Assembly (NCBI GenBank): GCA_016179045.1
Contig: JACOSL010000033.1
Location: 1-44,466 of the forward strand
Length of the DNA: 44,466 nt
From: Fimbriimonas ginsengisoli
GTDB taxonomy: Bacteria; Armatimonadota; Fimbriimonadia; Fimbriimonadales; Fimbriimonadaceae
Reading direction: 5' to 3'
Shown in pieces: positions 32,870 through 42,224 of this stretch (the stretch's first letter is position 1; the number at the start of each line of letters is the position of its first letter). Below the pieces are notes generated by a model. The model worked only from the letters and a program-made list of their open reading frames with translations. It ran no database searches and was not told the DNA's origin. A program made the translations under genes and the position numbers.

Positions 32870-33748
32870 CTAACCTCTAGATCGAGGCACCGCGGGAAGC
32901 CTCTTGAATACGCCAGTGAGTTTGAGCATCGCCGCGACGGTCAGGGTTCGGCTTGGATCTCGCTTGCCTGGCACCATGGCGATCAACCTGACGAAGAGGC
33001 GACCATCGGACGTCATCTCGCGGCTCACCTCACCATGCCGCATGTTCATATCAGGAAAGTCGTCTGACGCGGGTCGGCCCGGGTTACGCTCACGATCTGC
33101 CACGCCTGCGTCAAGGAGATCGAACACCGTGCTGGCAAATTCTTTCGGGGCGTTGAGAACAACCAAGTAGCTCGTGACCGGCCACTCCTTGCGATCATTG
33201 ATGGTAGGTCCGATGCGGACGACAGGAGTGTCTTCGCAATTGACTGTGAACCCAAAGCCCCCCGCGCTTCGCGGCCCGTTCTCCGCGATGCTGAACAAGG
33301 GCTCGCCAGGACTAGCGAGCGCTAGGAATTCGAAGTCGAAAGAAGGCGCTGTCTTCGGGATTTCAACTTCATAGATTTGCAGGGAGGGCCGACCCATGCG
33401 CTTCGCTCCTGCGCCACGGCGGGCTCTCGTTCGGATCGTCTTGGACGAAAAGTCGTTGAACGCGAGCCACCTGGGGTTAACGGGATCGGCGAAGATGAGG
33501 TACCGAAGGAGTTTGCCCGGCTCTGATGGATAGACGTGCTCTAGCGCTGCCGCTCCGCGGACCGTCTTCTGATCTGCCGAACTTACCCACGCCCCAGCGG
33601 AATCCCAAGAGCGCGCCTGCCGATGCATCGGGTCGCAGATGCCGACGAGGCGGATCTTGAGATCGGGCGCCAAGGCCAGTATATTGCCTTGAGAGACGGC
33701 GGCCTGTGGAACCAACAACGCAAGGGCGAGGAGAGCGCCACCGAGCAT
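32870..33748 (-). CDS. Secreted hypothetical protein
   Basis: 292 residues with an N-terminal signal peptide (MLGGALLALALLVPQAAVSQ). The mature part is mixed alpha/beta with many charged residues (YLIFADPVNPRWLAFNDF, FDFEFLALASPGEPLF, VTSYLVVLNAPKEFA). I do not recognise a family. TACCAT lies 6 nt before the ATG and no Shine-Dalgarno sequence is present. Base composition is slightly lower in GC than neighbours. Confidence 0.6.
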   Translation of the reverse strand: MLGGALLALALLVPQAAVSQGNILALAPDLKIRLVGICDPMHRQARSWDSAGAWVSSADQKTVRGAAALEHVYPSEPGKLLRYLIFADPVNPRWLAFNDFSSKTIRTRARRGAGAKRMGRPSLQIYEVEIPKTAPSFDFEFLALASPGEPLFSIAENGPRSAGGFGFTVNCEDTPVVRIGPTINDRKEWPVTSYLVVLNAPKEFASTVFDLLDAGVADRERNPGRPASDDFPDMNMRHGEVSREMTSDGRLFVRLIAMVPGKRDPSRTLTVAAMLKLTGVFKRLPAVPRSRG

Positions 33749-34219
33749 GACGATATGGTACGCGAAATCGCGCTATGGACGTCCCGGCTCAGCCGCAATA
33801 GATAGCCCTTGACCCACGTGTGGCCGAGGCATGGATTGCGTTTCCTCTCCTCTTTCCGGGACGCCATGGATGGCGTCCCAGCCAAAACGGAGAGCGAGCC
33901 CCGGGACGGGGCGAGCGAACCAAAGAAAAAAGATCAACCCTGCCACACGGCGGGGTCGGTGAGGCGACTCGTCCGCCGAAGCGCAGCGAAGGCGGAAGCC
34001 GAACCGGGGGTGGCGCTCCGCCTCAGGCGGAGAGGTGAGGGCCGGAGAGATCGTGCCCGCGCTTGGCGGATGATGGTGCGTGCTTCACAGCGCGAGTTGC
34101 TTGCTTCGGGCTGGAGCCCATTCCGCCCCGCCGCAGTGCCGTCGGTTAGCTCATATAGCCTCGGCACCCAGGTGTGGCCGAGGCATGACGAGCCCGTGCC
34201 ACCCACCAATCCTCGACGC
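33749..34219. repeat. Intergenic repeat mosaic (471 nt)
   Basis: No gene is visible; frames that are open here run antisense through SOD and gpsA. A 10-bp-stem hairpin GGGACGCCAT-GG-ATGGCGTCCC lies at 33858-33879. Together with about 60 nt of flank it is an inverted copy of 26118-26186. A 24-nt segment ACCCA(C/G)GTGTGGCCGAGGCATG occurs at 33811-33834 and 34165-34188. The middle (33950-34060) is G-rich with small hairpins (CCGCCTCAGGCGG near 34019). Confidence 0.65.
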
Positions 34220-34855
34220 CTACCGCCCCAGCGCCTTCGCCAACCTCGCGTTCGCGGCGCCCCAGTCGATCACCTGCATATAGGCGTCGATGTACTTGGC
34301 CCTCGCGGTCTGGAAGTCCAGGTAGTAGGCGTGCTCGTATACGTCCAGCCCCAGCAGCAGCGTGTTGTTCCAGGCGGGATAGGTGTCTTGCGAATCGCCC
34401 ATGTAGGTGTGCACGCGCTGGTCCAGGTGGTCGTAGGCCAGGAACGCCCAGCCTCGCCCCGCGATGCCGGTGGCCTTCCAATCCGCCGCCCAGTGCTCGA
34501 ACGTGCCGAACGACTCCTTGATGAGGGTGGCGATATCGCCGGTGGCGGGCCCGCCCTCGCCCCCGATCGAGTGGAAGTACACGAGGTGGTTCACGTAGCC
34601 GCCGTAGGCGAAGGCGTAGTTGATCTTGAGCGCGCGCATCTGGCTGTAGATCTGGTTGGCCTTGGCGGGGTCCAGGTCGATCTCGGCGAGCGCCTTTCGG
34701 ATTTCGTTGGTCTTGTTGGTGTAGCCGATCCAGAGCTTGAGGTGCTCGTCGTGGGTCTTGCGGCTGATGCCGACGCGTTCGGTCGTATAAATCTTCTCGG
34801 GCAGCGCCTGGGGCACTTCGAGCAACTTGGGTGCGGTGAGCAGTTGGGATTGCAT
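34220..34855 (-). CDS. Fe/Mn superoxide dismutase, atypical
   Basis: 211 residues. Metal ligands by alignment are H38 (THDEHLKLW), H90 (YVNHLVYFH), D171 and H175 (LDVYEHAYYLD). SODs convert superoxide to oxygen and peroxide. Several normally conserved second-shell residues differ: the H-H-x2-Y block after the first ligand is absent, NHxxFW is NHLVYFH, and DVWEHAYY is DVYEHAYY. No signal peptide, so cytosolic. GAGGAGG lies 9 nt before the ATG. It stands alone between repeat-rich gaps. Confidence 0.88.
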   Translation of the reverse strand: MQSQLLTAPKLLEVPQALPEKIYTTERVGISRKTHDEHLKLWIGYTNKTNEIRKALAEIDLDPAKANQIYSQMRALKINYAFAYGGYVNHLVYFHSIGGEGGPATGDIATLIKESFGTFEHWAADWKATGIAGRGWAFLAYDHLDQRVHTYMGDSQDTYPAWNNTLLLGLDVYEHAYYLDFQTARAKYIDAYMQVIDWGAANARLAKALGR

Positions 34856-35025
34856 GGTGGTCGTCCTCCTCAGGTCTTCTACGGGGTGAGGTGCCTGGAA
34901 GACTACCTTGGGAAGCGACGGAGTGACGAGCGATCTTGCCCATCGTCACCTTGCAACCTCGCAGTGGCTCTGCGAAGGCGCGCCTGCCTTGCGGGGCGGG
35001 ATGGAATTCCAGTCCGTCCATCGAG

Positions 35026-36018
35026 TCAGGCCTCGGCGGGATGTAGCCCCTCCAGGCGGGGCAGCCGCTCCATCAGCAAGCTCACCGCATGCAGAGGCTG
35101 CACCCGGCTCCGGATCACGCTTTCGATCGCCTCGAACACCGGCATCGCCACGCCCTCGCGCCGGGCGAGGATCAGGGCGCTGTCGCTGGTCGATACGCCC
35201 TCCGCAACTTGGTCGATCTGCTTGAGGATTTCCGGCAGGCTTAGGCCCTCGCCGAGCGCGCGGCCCACTCGGTAGTTGCGCGAAAGCTTGCTGACCGCGG
35301 TGGCGAACAGGTCGCCCACGCCCGCCAGGCCCATGAACGTCTCTTGGCGCGCGCCCATCGCAAGGCCGAGCAAGGTCATTTCGTGTAGGCCCCGGGCGAG
35401 CAGCGCGCCTTTGGTGTTGTCGCCAAAGCCGAGCCCGTCGGAAAGGCCCGCCCCGATCGCGAGCACGTTCTTGAGCGCGCCCGCGAGCTCCACGCCGAGC
35501 ACGTCCTGGCTCACATACACCCGAAACGTGCGGCACATGAAGGCGGCGCGCACGCGGTCGGCGGTGTCTAGATCGGCAAAGGCGGTGACGGCGGCGGTGG
35601 GGATACCGCGCACGATCTCCACCGCCAGGTTGGGCCCGCTGATCGCTCCCACGTCGGCATCCGGCAAGACCTCGCTCGCCACTTGGCTGAGGGTCTTGGC
35701 CGAGCCCGCCTCTAGCCCCTTGGAGGCCACCACGATGAGAGGATGGCCTTTGGCCCGGGCGCACACCTCGCGCACGGCGGTCGAGGGCACCGCGATCACC
35801 GTCATCTCGGTCGGAGGCAGCGGGGCGTCGAGATAGGCGAATTCAACGCCCTCCGGGATCACGAAGCCGGGCATGAACCGCAGGTTTTCGCGCGCCGCGC
35901 GCAGGGTGTCGATCTCCTCGTGGTTGCGCCCCGCGAGGGTGACGGAGTGGCCGTTGCGCGCGAGCAGGATCGAGAGGGCCGTCCCCCAGCTCCCGGCCCC
36001 AAGCACCGTCACCTCCAT
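35026..36018 (-). CDS. gpsA: Glycerol-3-phosphate dehydrogenase [NAD(P)+]
   Basis: 330 residues from ATG 36018. The nucleotide-binding N-terminus is EVTVLGAGSWGTALSILLARNGHSV. VASKGLEAGSAKTLSQV, AISGPNLAVEIVRG, the catalytic-lysine region GVELAGALKNVLAIGAG and GDNTKGALLARGLHEM are diagnostic. It makes sn-glycerol-3-phosphate from DHAP for phospholipids. The start at 36018 fits the family N-terminus and lies 7 nt after TATCAT. ATG 36027 is the alternative. Divergent from enolase. Confidence 0.93.
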   Translation of the reverse strand: MEVTVLGAGSWGTALSILLARNGHSVTLAGRNHEEIDTLRAARENLRFMPGFVIPEGVEFAYLDAPLPPTEMTVIAVPSTAVREVCARAKGHPLIVVASKGLEAGSAKTLSQVASEVLPDADVGAISGPNLAVEIVRGIPTAAVTAFADLDTADRVRAAFMCRTFRVYVSQDVLGVELAGALKNVLAIGAGLSDGLGFGDNTKGALLARGLHEMTLLGLAMGARQETFMGLAGVGDLFATAVSKLSRNYRVGRALGEGLSLPEILKQIDQVAEGVSTSDSALILARREGVAMPVFEAIESVIRSRVQPLHAVSLLMERLPRLEGLHPAEA

Positions 36019-36025
36019 CCGCCCC

Positions 36026-37487
<1,462 letters not shown>

Positions 37488-37490
37488 CCG

Positions 37491-37518
37491 GGAGGGGCAC
37501 GCCCCGTCGTGCCCCTCC
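37491..37518. terminator. Perfect 10-bp-stem hairpin after enolase (family A repeat)
   Basis: GGAGGGGCAC pairs with GTGCCCCTCC around an 8-nt loop, 3 nt after the enolase stop. It lacks a U tract, so it may be a processing or stability hairpin as much as a terminator. It belongs to the dispersed family A. Confidence 0.6.
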
Positions 37519-37578
37519 GGCGCTAGCGGTCTTCCGCCCCCCCAAAAGGCACCTCCATCCGGTCTCGGCAAGCCTTCG

Positions 37579-37645
37579 ACGGACTTCCCCGTGCGCGGCA
37601 AGTGGAAGATTTGGGAGGGGCACGCTCCTTCGTGCCCGTCCGGGC
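37579..37645. repeat. Family A hairpin repeat (second copy in the enolase-GT gap)
   Basis: GACGGACTTC at 37579, then GGGAGGGGCACG...CGTGCCCGTCC. The layout matches copy 1 at 31691-31757, including the purine-rich GGAAGAT spacer. Confidence 0.65.
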
Positions 37646-37652
37646 GCCAAGT

Positions 37653-37702
37653 AGAGCCACGCAAGGCCATGCACCGCCATGCAAAGCTAATGCGGCAAAG
37701 CC
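37653..37702. repeat. 9-mer array (GCAAAGCCA type) before the GT gene
   Basis: Units such as AGCCACGCA, GGCCATGCA, CGCCATGCA and GCAAAGCCA run up to the ATG at 37703; the final unit supplies the start codon context. There is no Shine-Dalgarno sequence. Confidence 0.55.
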
Positions 37703-38935
37703 ATGAAGGTTCTCATCGGCGATATCGATCTGTTCAAGGTGGTCGGCGGCGGCCAAGCCTTCTATCGCGCGATCGTCGAGCGCCATCCCGAGATCGAGTT
37801 TTCCTACATCCGCATCTCTGAAGGCCCGGACGCCACCCGTCCCGCGAACGCCCATCCGATCGATTTCAAGGAGCCGTATCGTCCGGACGAATCGATCCTG
37901 CCGAACCGCGCGTTCACCTACAACGCGTTCCGCTTCTCCTGCAACATGGCCGCCTCGGTTGCGGGCGAGGCATTCGATCTGGTCGACTTGCCCGATTACC
38001 GGGTCGACACCGGGTTCTTGCGGCCCGCCATGGAGGCGCACAGCGTGGGGTTCGAGAGGTTCGCGATCTCGATGCACGGCCTCTCGTCGATCGGCTATCG
38101 CAACAATTGGCCCTGCCGCGAGCCTGACCCCGCGATCCCGCAGATGGAGGCGCTCGAGCAGCACATGTTCGAGAGCGCCGACCTGCGCTACGCGATCAGC
38201 GAGGCGTACATCGACTGGTCGCGCGGAAGGTGCCCTGGCTTGGCGTTTCAGTACTATCACCCCCTCTACTTCTTCAAATTGCCCGAGGTGATCGAGCAGG
38301 ACCCGGGCGGAGGCCCGCCCGACCTGAACTTCCTGGGGCGGCGGGCCGGGATCAAGGGCGCCGATTTGTTCCTAAAGCTGCTCGTGGCGTTGCCGCGTTC
38401 GGCGTATGGCTCCGCGCGAATCATGGGCGACGACGTTAAGAATTCCGAGGGCACCCCGTCGGGCGCGGTTCTCGGTCCGCTGATGGAGGGCCGCGACCTC
38501 GGCGTTGAGATTACCGGCGCGTACACCAAGCACGACCTGCGGCGAGTGTGGGGGGAGCGCTCGATTACGGTTCTGACCTCGCGTTGGGACACGCTCAACC
38601 TTGTCGCGCTAGAGTCGCTGTTTTCCGGCGTGCCAACCGTGATCAGCCGGCATGCGGGAGCGTGCCGCTTCCTCGACGAGGCGTTTCCGTCGGTTCCTTA
38701 CACTCGAATCGATCCGTTCGATTCGAGCGAGTCGGCAAGGTTGGTCACTCCTCTCCTCTCGGGTTACGATCGCGCCCGTGCCGACCTTCTCGCGGGGCTC
38801 GAGCGCGCCGACCGGCGGCCTAGCGGCCTCGAGTTGCCCGCGATCTATGGGCAGCCCCCCAGCTTTTCGGCGGCAGGGCGCGAAGCATTGTGCCGGGCCT
38901 ACGATAGGCTTTTCGAGAGGCAGCCGAAGCCCTAA
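37703..38935 (+). CDS. GT4-like glycosyltransferase
   Basis: 410 residues. The N-terminus MKVLIGDIDLFKVVGGGQAFYRAIVE is the glycine-rich acceptor-side fold. LVDLPDY and MHGLSS occupy the linker. The donor domain shows LNFLGRRAGIKGADLFLKLLVALP, YTKHDLRRVW and LESLFSGVPTVISRHAG, the GT4 E-x7-E-like region. It acts in the cytoplasm on an unknown acceptor. It stands alone, away from the polysaccharide cluster, between enolase and small lipoprotein genes. The substrate cannot be inferred. Confidence 0.8.
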   Translation: MKVLIGDIDLFKVVGGGQAFYRAIVERHPEIEFSYIRISEGPDATRPANAHPIDFKEPYRPDESILPNRAFTYNAFRFSCNMAASVAGEAFDLVDLPDYRVDTGFLRPAMEAHSVGFERFAISMHGLSSIGYRNNWPCREPDPAIPQMEALEQHMFESADLRYAISEAYIDWSRGRCPGLAFQYYHPLYFFKLPEVIEQDPGGGPPDLNFLGRRAGIKGADLFLKLLVALPRSAYGSARIMGDDVKNSEGTPSGAVLGPLMEGRDLGVEITGAYTKHDLRRVWGERSITVLTSRWDTLNLVALESLFSGVPTVISRHAGACRFLDEAFPSVPYTRIDPFDSSESARLVTPLLSGYDRARADLLAGLERADRRPSGLELPAIYGQPPSFSAAGREALCRAYDRLFERQPKP

Positions 38936-38944
38936 CTCTGACGG

Positions 38945-38985
38945 GGCGCTCTGCACTGGCTCTGCTTGGCTGTGCGTGGTCTCCG
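38945..38985 (+). repeat. 9-mer repeat segment (TGGCTnTGC)
   Basis: CACTGGCTCTGCTTGGCTGT followed by GCGTGGTCTCCGG. It shares an exact 18-mer, TGCTTGGCTGTGCGTGGT, with 36089-36106. It lies immediately 3' of the GT gene. Confidence 0.6.
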
Positions 38986-39069
38986 GAGCTCTTCCCCTTG
39001 CGCGCCCGGCCCTCGCAACGGGCGCTGATCGGATGTGAGGTAGCGTTCTCTTGCACCCGTAACCCAGCA

Positions 39070-39780
39070 GTGAGATTCCTGGCTATTTTTGCCGCGCTGA
39101 TCAGCGTGGTTGGATGCTCGCATCGACTAACCGCCCAGTCCGACGGGCCCCGATATGTCGGCTCGCGTCCCGTCGACCACGCGGGCAAACCCGTCGCGGA
39201 CGTGATTGACGACGCCGTGGAGCGCTACTTGGTAGTGGACGCGTCTTCGGCTGGAAGGGACACCATAGCCGCCTGGCGACGGGCCATCGTTCGTCAAAAG
39301 GACGCGGCGTTGCCTCGGCTGGAGGCCAGCGTAAACGAACGAGACGAGTTGCGAAGTTCCTCTGCCCTGCACCTGCTCGGGATATGTTTCCCAGACGAGG
39401 CAGGGCCGTTCTGCTTGGAGCAGTTGCGTGAGGGCAAGGAGGGCAGCAACTGGTCGACTACCGTCGGCATCATTCGGGAGACGAACTATCTGGACGCGAT
39501 CCCCTACCTCGTGGCAGTCGCCTTCGACACTAACCCACGGACGCCTCATGCCCGACGCGTTAAGGCTGGTTGCTTGGCACAGTTGCCGTTGTGGACTGCG
39601 CCGGCGTTGTCTCGGGCAGTGGGTCGTGACGTTGACAAGCTTGACAAGAAGGGACTCTTGAACGCGCTCGACATAGTGGCATGGTCCGACGACGCTGAAT
39701 GCGCAGCAAGCCTCCGGAATCGAGCCGCCAGCCTAGCGAAGGGGGGCAAACGTTTGCCGAGGCGGAACGGTGGCGGCTGA
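39070..39780 (+). CDS. Lipoprotein with HEAT-like helical repeats, unknown function
   Basis: 236 residues from GTG 39070. The signal peptide MRFLAIFAALISVVGC ends in a lipobox. The mature part consists of helical pairs (RRAIVRQKDAALPRLEASV, SSSALHLLGICFPDEAG, LDAIPYLVAVAFDTNP, LLNALDIVAWSDDAECAASL) resembling HEAT-type repeats that usually mediate protein contacts. The C-terminal residues are basic. Family not recognised. It is followed closely by two more small genes. Confidence 0.6.
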   Translation: MRFLAIFAALISVVGCSHRLTAQSDGPRYVGSRPVDHAGKPVADVIDDAVERYLVVDASSAGRDTIAAWRRAIVRQKDAALPRLEASVNERDELRSSSALHLLGICFPDEAGPFCLEQLREGKEGSNWSTTVGIIRETNYLDAIPYLVAVAFDTNPRTPHARRVKAGCLAQLPLWTAPALSRAVGRDVDKLDKKGLLNALDIVAWSDDAECAASLRNRAASLAKGGKRLPRRNGGG

Positions 39781-39797
39781 CAACGGTTACCGCCGCC

Positions 39798-40379
39798 ATG
39801 CTGTTGGGCAGCCAGTCGAAAAGGCGGGACTATTCGTTTGGGGATCAGGTACGAGGTGCCGCACCCTTCTCCATTTCGCTCGACAACTCGTGGCGGCTCG
39901 TATCCAAACCCTCCGATGCCCGCACCGACGATGAGATGGCAAGGAGCCGCGGTGCAGGCCGGCCAAGACCGGCTGTGTTCTGGCTTGGAAACCAGATGGT
40001 GCTCAGGGTATCGCGCGAGCGTGACCCAGCCGATGTACTGCTTCATACAGAACCCTTCGTGGGTCATATCGATCACATGCATTCTGCTCACGCTCTGCCA
40101 AAGTTCGTGGTCGGCAAGGCGCAGGCATATCCGATCATCCCGTCAAAATCTGCGTCCGACCAACCAGAAGGTAGCAATGGTAGCTGGCCCGTGACGATGG
40201 ATATCTTCATTACCGAGGACGCAGACCACGAGTTCAGAGGCGGCGTCGCGACACTTTCTTTCTATGGTAAGAGCTACGACGACGTACCCGCCATGTTGGA
40301 GGCAGTAAAGGGCTTCGCCTTCACTGACACCGACGCAAGCGAGGCTGGCCCGAAGTCGCGCGCCGGTTCGGGCGGATGA
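39798..40379 (+). CDS. Hypothetical protein
   Basis: 193 residues from ATG 39798. No signal peptide or known domain. It contains FSISLDNSWRLVSKPSDA, VFWLGNQMVLRVSRERDP and MDIFITEDADHEFRGGVATLSFYGKSYDDVPAMLEAVKGF, which read as a beta-rich globular fold. Base composition is lower in GC than surroundings. The start is uncertain. The stop overlaps the next ATG (ATGA), so it is coupled to the lipoprotein downstream. Confidence 0.5.
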   Translation: MLLGSQSKRRDYSFGDQVRGAAPFSISLDNSWRLVSKPSDARTDDEMARSRGAGRPRPAVFWLGNQMVLRVSRERDPADVLLHTEPFVGHIDHMHSAHALPKFVVGKAQAYPIIPSKSASDQPEGSNGSWPVTMDIFITEDADHEFRGGVATLSFYGKSYDDVPAMLEAVKGFAFTDTDASEAGPKSRAGSGG

Positions 40380-40819
40380 AACCCCTTGCCATTCTGCTCC
40401 TGCTTGCCGCTTCGCTCGGCTGCTCACATCCCTCCGCCGGCCCGCCTACCGTGAACTCCGAGGCGAGCGAGAAGGCCACCCAGCGCAAAGAGGATGCGGA
40501 CGATTTCGCCTCAGGCAAAGAGGCGCGAGCATGGCTCGCCGACGACAAGCACGTGCTGTTCAAGGCGAGCAAGGAAGGCGTTTCCAAGCTCGTCGGCGAC
40601 CTCTACGCGGCGGGGGCGCCCGAACTTCGCTTCGGCAAGATCGTCAGCGACAAGGACCTCGGCGACCGCGAGTTCGCAGGCGTGCTGATCGCCAAGCTCC
40701 CCACCGAGCCCGCCACGCGCAATCGGGTGTTCGAGGCGATGAACGCGTTCTGGAAGCAGATGGGCGACGACCCGGTGAAGGACGAGGGCCAAGAGTTCGC
40801 CGGCTTCATGCTGGACTAG
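40376..40819 (+). CDS. Small lipoprotein, unknown function
   Basis: 147 residues. The signal peptide MKPLAILLLLAASLGC ends in a clear lipobox. The mature domain has FASGKEARAWLADDKHVLFKA, LVGDLYAAGAPELRFGKI and ATRNRVFEAMNAFWKQMG. The pattern suggests a small alpha/beta domain. No family is recognised. ATG 40376 overlaps the previous stop. Confidence 0.65.
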   Translation: MKPLAILLLLAASLGCSHPSAGPPTVNSEASEKATQRKEDADDFASGKEARAWLADDKHVLFKASKEGVSKLVGDLYAAGAPELRFGKIVSDKDLGDREFAGVLIAKLPTEPATRNRVFEAMNAFWKQMGDDPVKDEGQEFAGFMLD

Positions 40820-40852
40820 GCCGAAGGTTGTCGGTTGTCCCGTCGCATGATC

Positions 40853-41014
40853 GGGCACGACGGAGCCTGCCCCTCCACTTGCCGAGGGCGGATCGAGGTG
40901 CTTCTCTTGAGGCGCGGGCCGACGGACTCGCGCATACTTGCCGAAGCAGCCTGCCGATGAACCTCCACCCGCCCGGCCTTCGCTTGCGTTCCCTCCCCCG
41001 GCCTCATGGGGAGG
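40853..41014. repeat. Intergenic repeat block: family A (inverted) plus family B hairpin
   Basis: GGGCACGACGGAGCCTGCCCC (40853-40873) is family A read in reverse. GACGGACT recurs at 40921. From 40960 a stretch AACCTCCACC...CCTTCGCTT...CCTCCCCCGGCCTCATGGGGAGG (to 41014) matches 26332-26386 at most positions. The same DNA is read as the N-terminus of the next gene if its ATG at 40957 is used. Confidence 0.65.
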
Positions 41015-42177
41015 AATCCAGGACCGCTTCCCCAAATCCCAAGCTTGCCGCGAGCGGAGAGTTTGGGGGAGGCCGCGCCCCGTCGAACTCTGCCTTCTAT
41101 CTGCCCGCGCTTGATACGTTGCGCGCTATCGCCTGGTTCACGGTGTTCTGCAGCCACCTCCTGCCGCGCGATGCGGTGAGCATCCCGGTGCCAGGCTGGG
41201 CCAAGGCGGTGTGGGTTGCGGCGGTTCCCGCCGGCACCTACGGGGTGACCCTGTTCTTCGTGCTCAGCTCGTTCCTCATCACGAGCCTATTGCTCGATGA
41301 GCAGGCCCGAACGGGAGTGATCGACATCCGCGCGTTCTACGTCCGGCGAGTCTTGCGCATCTGGCCGCTCTACTTCGCGATCCTTGCCTTGGGCACGTTG
41401 ATCTCGCCCCTCGTCACGCCCTCGGTACCTGTCACCGGCCAGGTGTTGTTCCGGTACGTCACCTTCACCGGTAACCTGGCCGCCGTGGCGGGCGCCGCCG
41501 CGCCCATCTCGATCGGCATCCTCTGGAGCGTCTGCGTGGAGGAGCAGTTCTATCTCTGCTGGCCCTGGGTGCTGCGTATATTCCGCGGTCGGGCGATGGT
41601 CGCGGCGTGCCTTGCCATGATCGGAATGGGAGCGCTCGTCCGCTACCAGATGACTGCCCACTCGTCGCACTTCGTCTGGGGCCACTCGCTGACCCACCTC
41701 GATTGTTTCGCGCTGGGGGCTTTGGTCGCACTGTGGGTTCGGCGCTCGCCGGCCTCCCCGACGCGGGCAACGCCCATGCTCATTTTGTTGGGGTTGCTGG
41801 GCCTGCCGCTTGCCGAGCACGTGCTGCATCTGCGAATGCCGGGCCAGCACACCACGACGCCTTGGGAGGCGACCGCTTACTTCGTGATGGCGGCGCTCTG
41901 CGCCCTCGTCGTTTGGCAAGCTGCCTTGCTGAAGGGCGGCCTGCTCTGCAACGGTCTGCTAACCGGGCTTGGCAAGCGCACGTACGGCCTGTACTGCTTC
42001 CACGGCCTCGTGCTCTCGATCGCCTGGCATTTCCTCGATCGATGGCACTTTTGGCCAGTCGCCGCCCCCGCCCTTGCGGGCACGCTTGGCTTGGCTTTCC
42101 TCAGCTATCGGTTCTACGAGATGCCGTTCCTACGGCTCAAGAGGCGCTTTCAGAAGGTGGAGTCGGGCGGAGCCTAG
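40957..42177 (+). CDS. Membrane acyltransferase 3 family protein
   Basis: 406 residues if started at ATG 40957. The family begins at FYLPALDTLRAIAWFTVFCSHLLP (from about 41092) and continues through about ten membrane helices. GVTLFFVLSSFLITSLLLDE, FYVRRVLRIWPLYFAIL, ILWSVCVEEQFYLCWPW and TYGLYCFHGLVLSIAWH are typical; the usual catalytic His after the LDxLR block is seen in FCSHL. It would transfer acyl groups, often acetyl, to surface glycans or lipids. The first about 45 residues come from a dispersed intergenic repeat, so the true start may be later (a CTG at 41101 or TTG at 41119 in frame); no ATG or GTG lies close to the domain. Confidence 0.85.
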   Translation: MNLHPPGLRLRSLPRPHGEESRTASPNPKLAASGEFGGGRAPSNSAFYLPALDTLRAIAWFTVFCSHLLPRDAVSIPVPGWAKAVWVAAVPAGTYGVTLFFVLSSFLITSLLLDEQARTGVIDIRAFYVRRVLRIWPLYFAILALGTLISPLVTPSVPVTGQVLFRYVTFTGNLAAVAGAAAPISIGILWSVCVEEQFYLCWPWVLRIFRGRAMVAACLAMIGMGALVRYQMTAHSSHFVWGHSLTHLDCFALGALVALWVRRSPASPTRATPMLILLGLLGLPLAEHVLHLRMPGQHTTTPWEATAYFVMAALCALVVWQAALLKGGLLCNGLLTGLGKRTYGLYCFHGLVLSIAWHFLDRWHFWPVAAPALAGTLGLAFLSYRFYEMPFLRLKRRFQKVESGGA

Positions 42178-42211
42178 CTGACCATGGCGATCGAGCCGAC
42201 TCCCGCCCGAG

Positions 42212-42217
42212 TAAACT
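42212..42217 (+). promoter_or_regulatory. -10-like TAAACT for cysS, 7 nt before ATG
   Basis: TAAACT ends 7 nt before the cysS ATG (42225), with no Shine-Dalgarno sequence in between. This matches the spacing at the ABC permease and gpsA. Confidence 0.4.
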
Positions 42218-42224
42218 CAACCCG

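Noticed and set aside
33809-35275. Long plus-strand open frame of 488 codons
   Set aside because: It runs antisense through SOD and the end of gpsA, has Arg/Pro-rich composition typical of a GC-rich shadow frame, and starts in repeat DNA.
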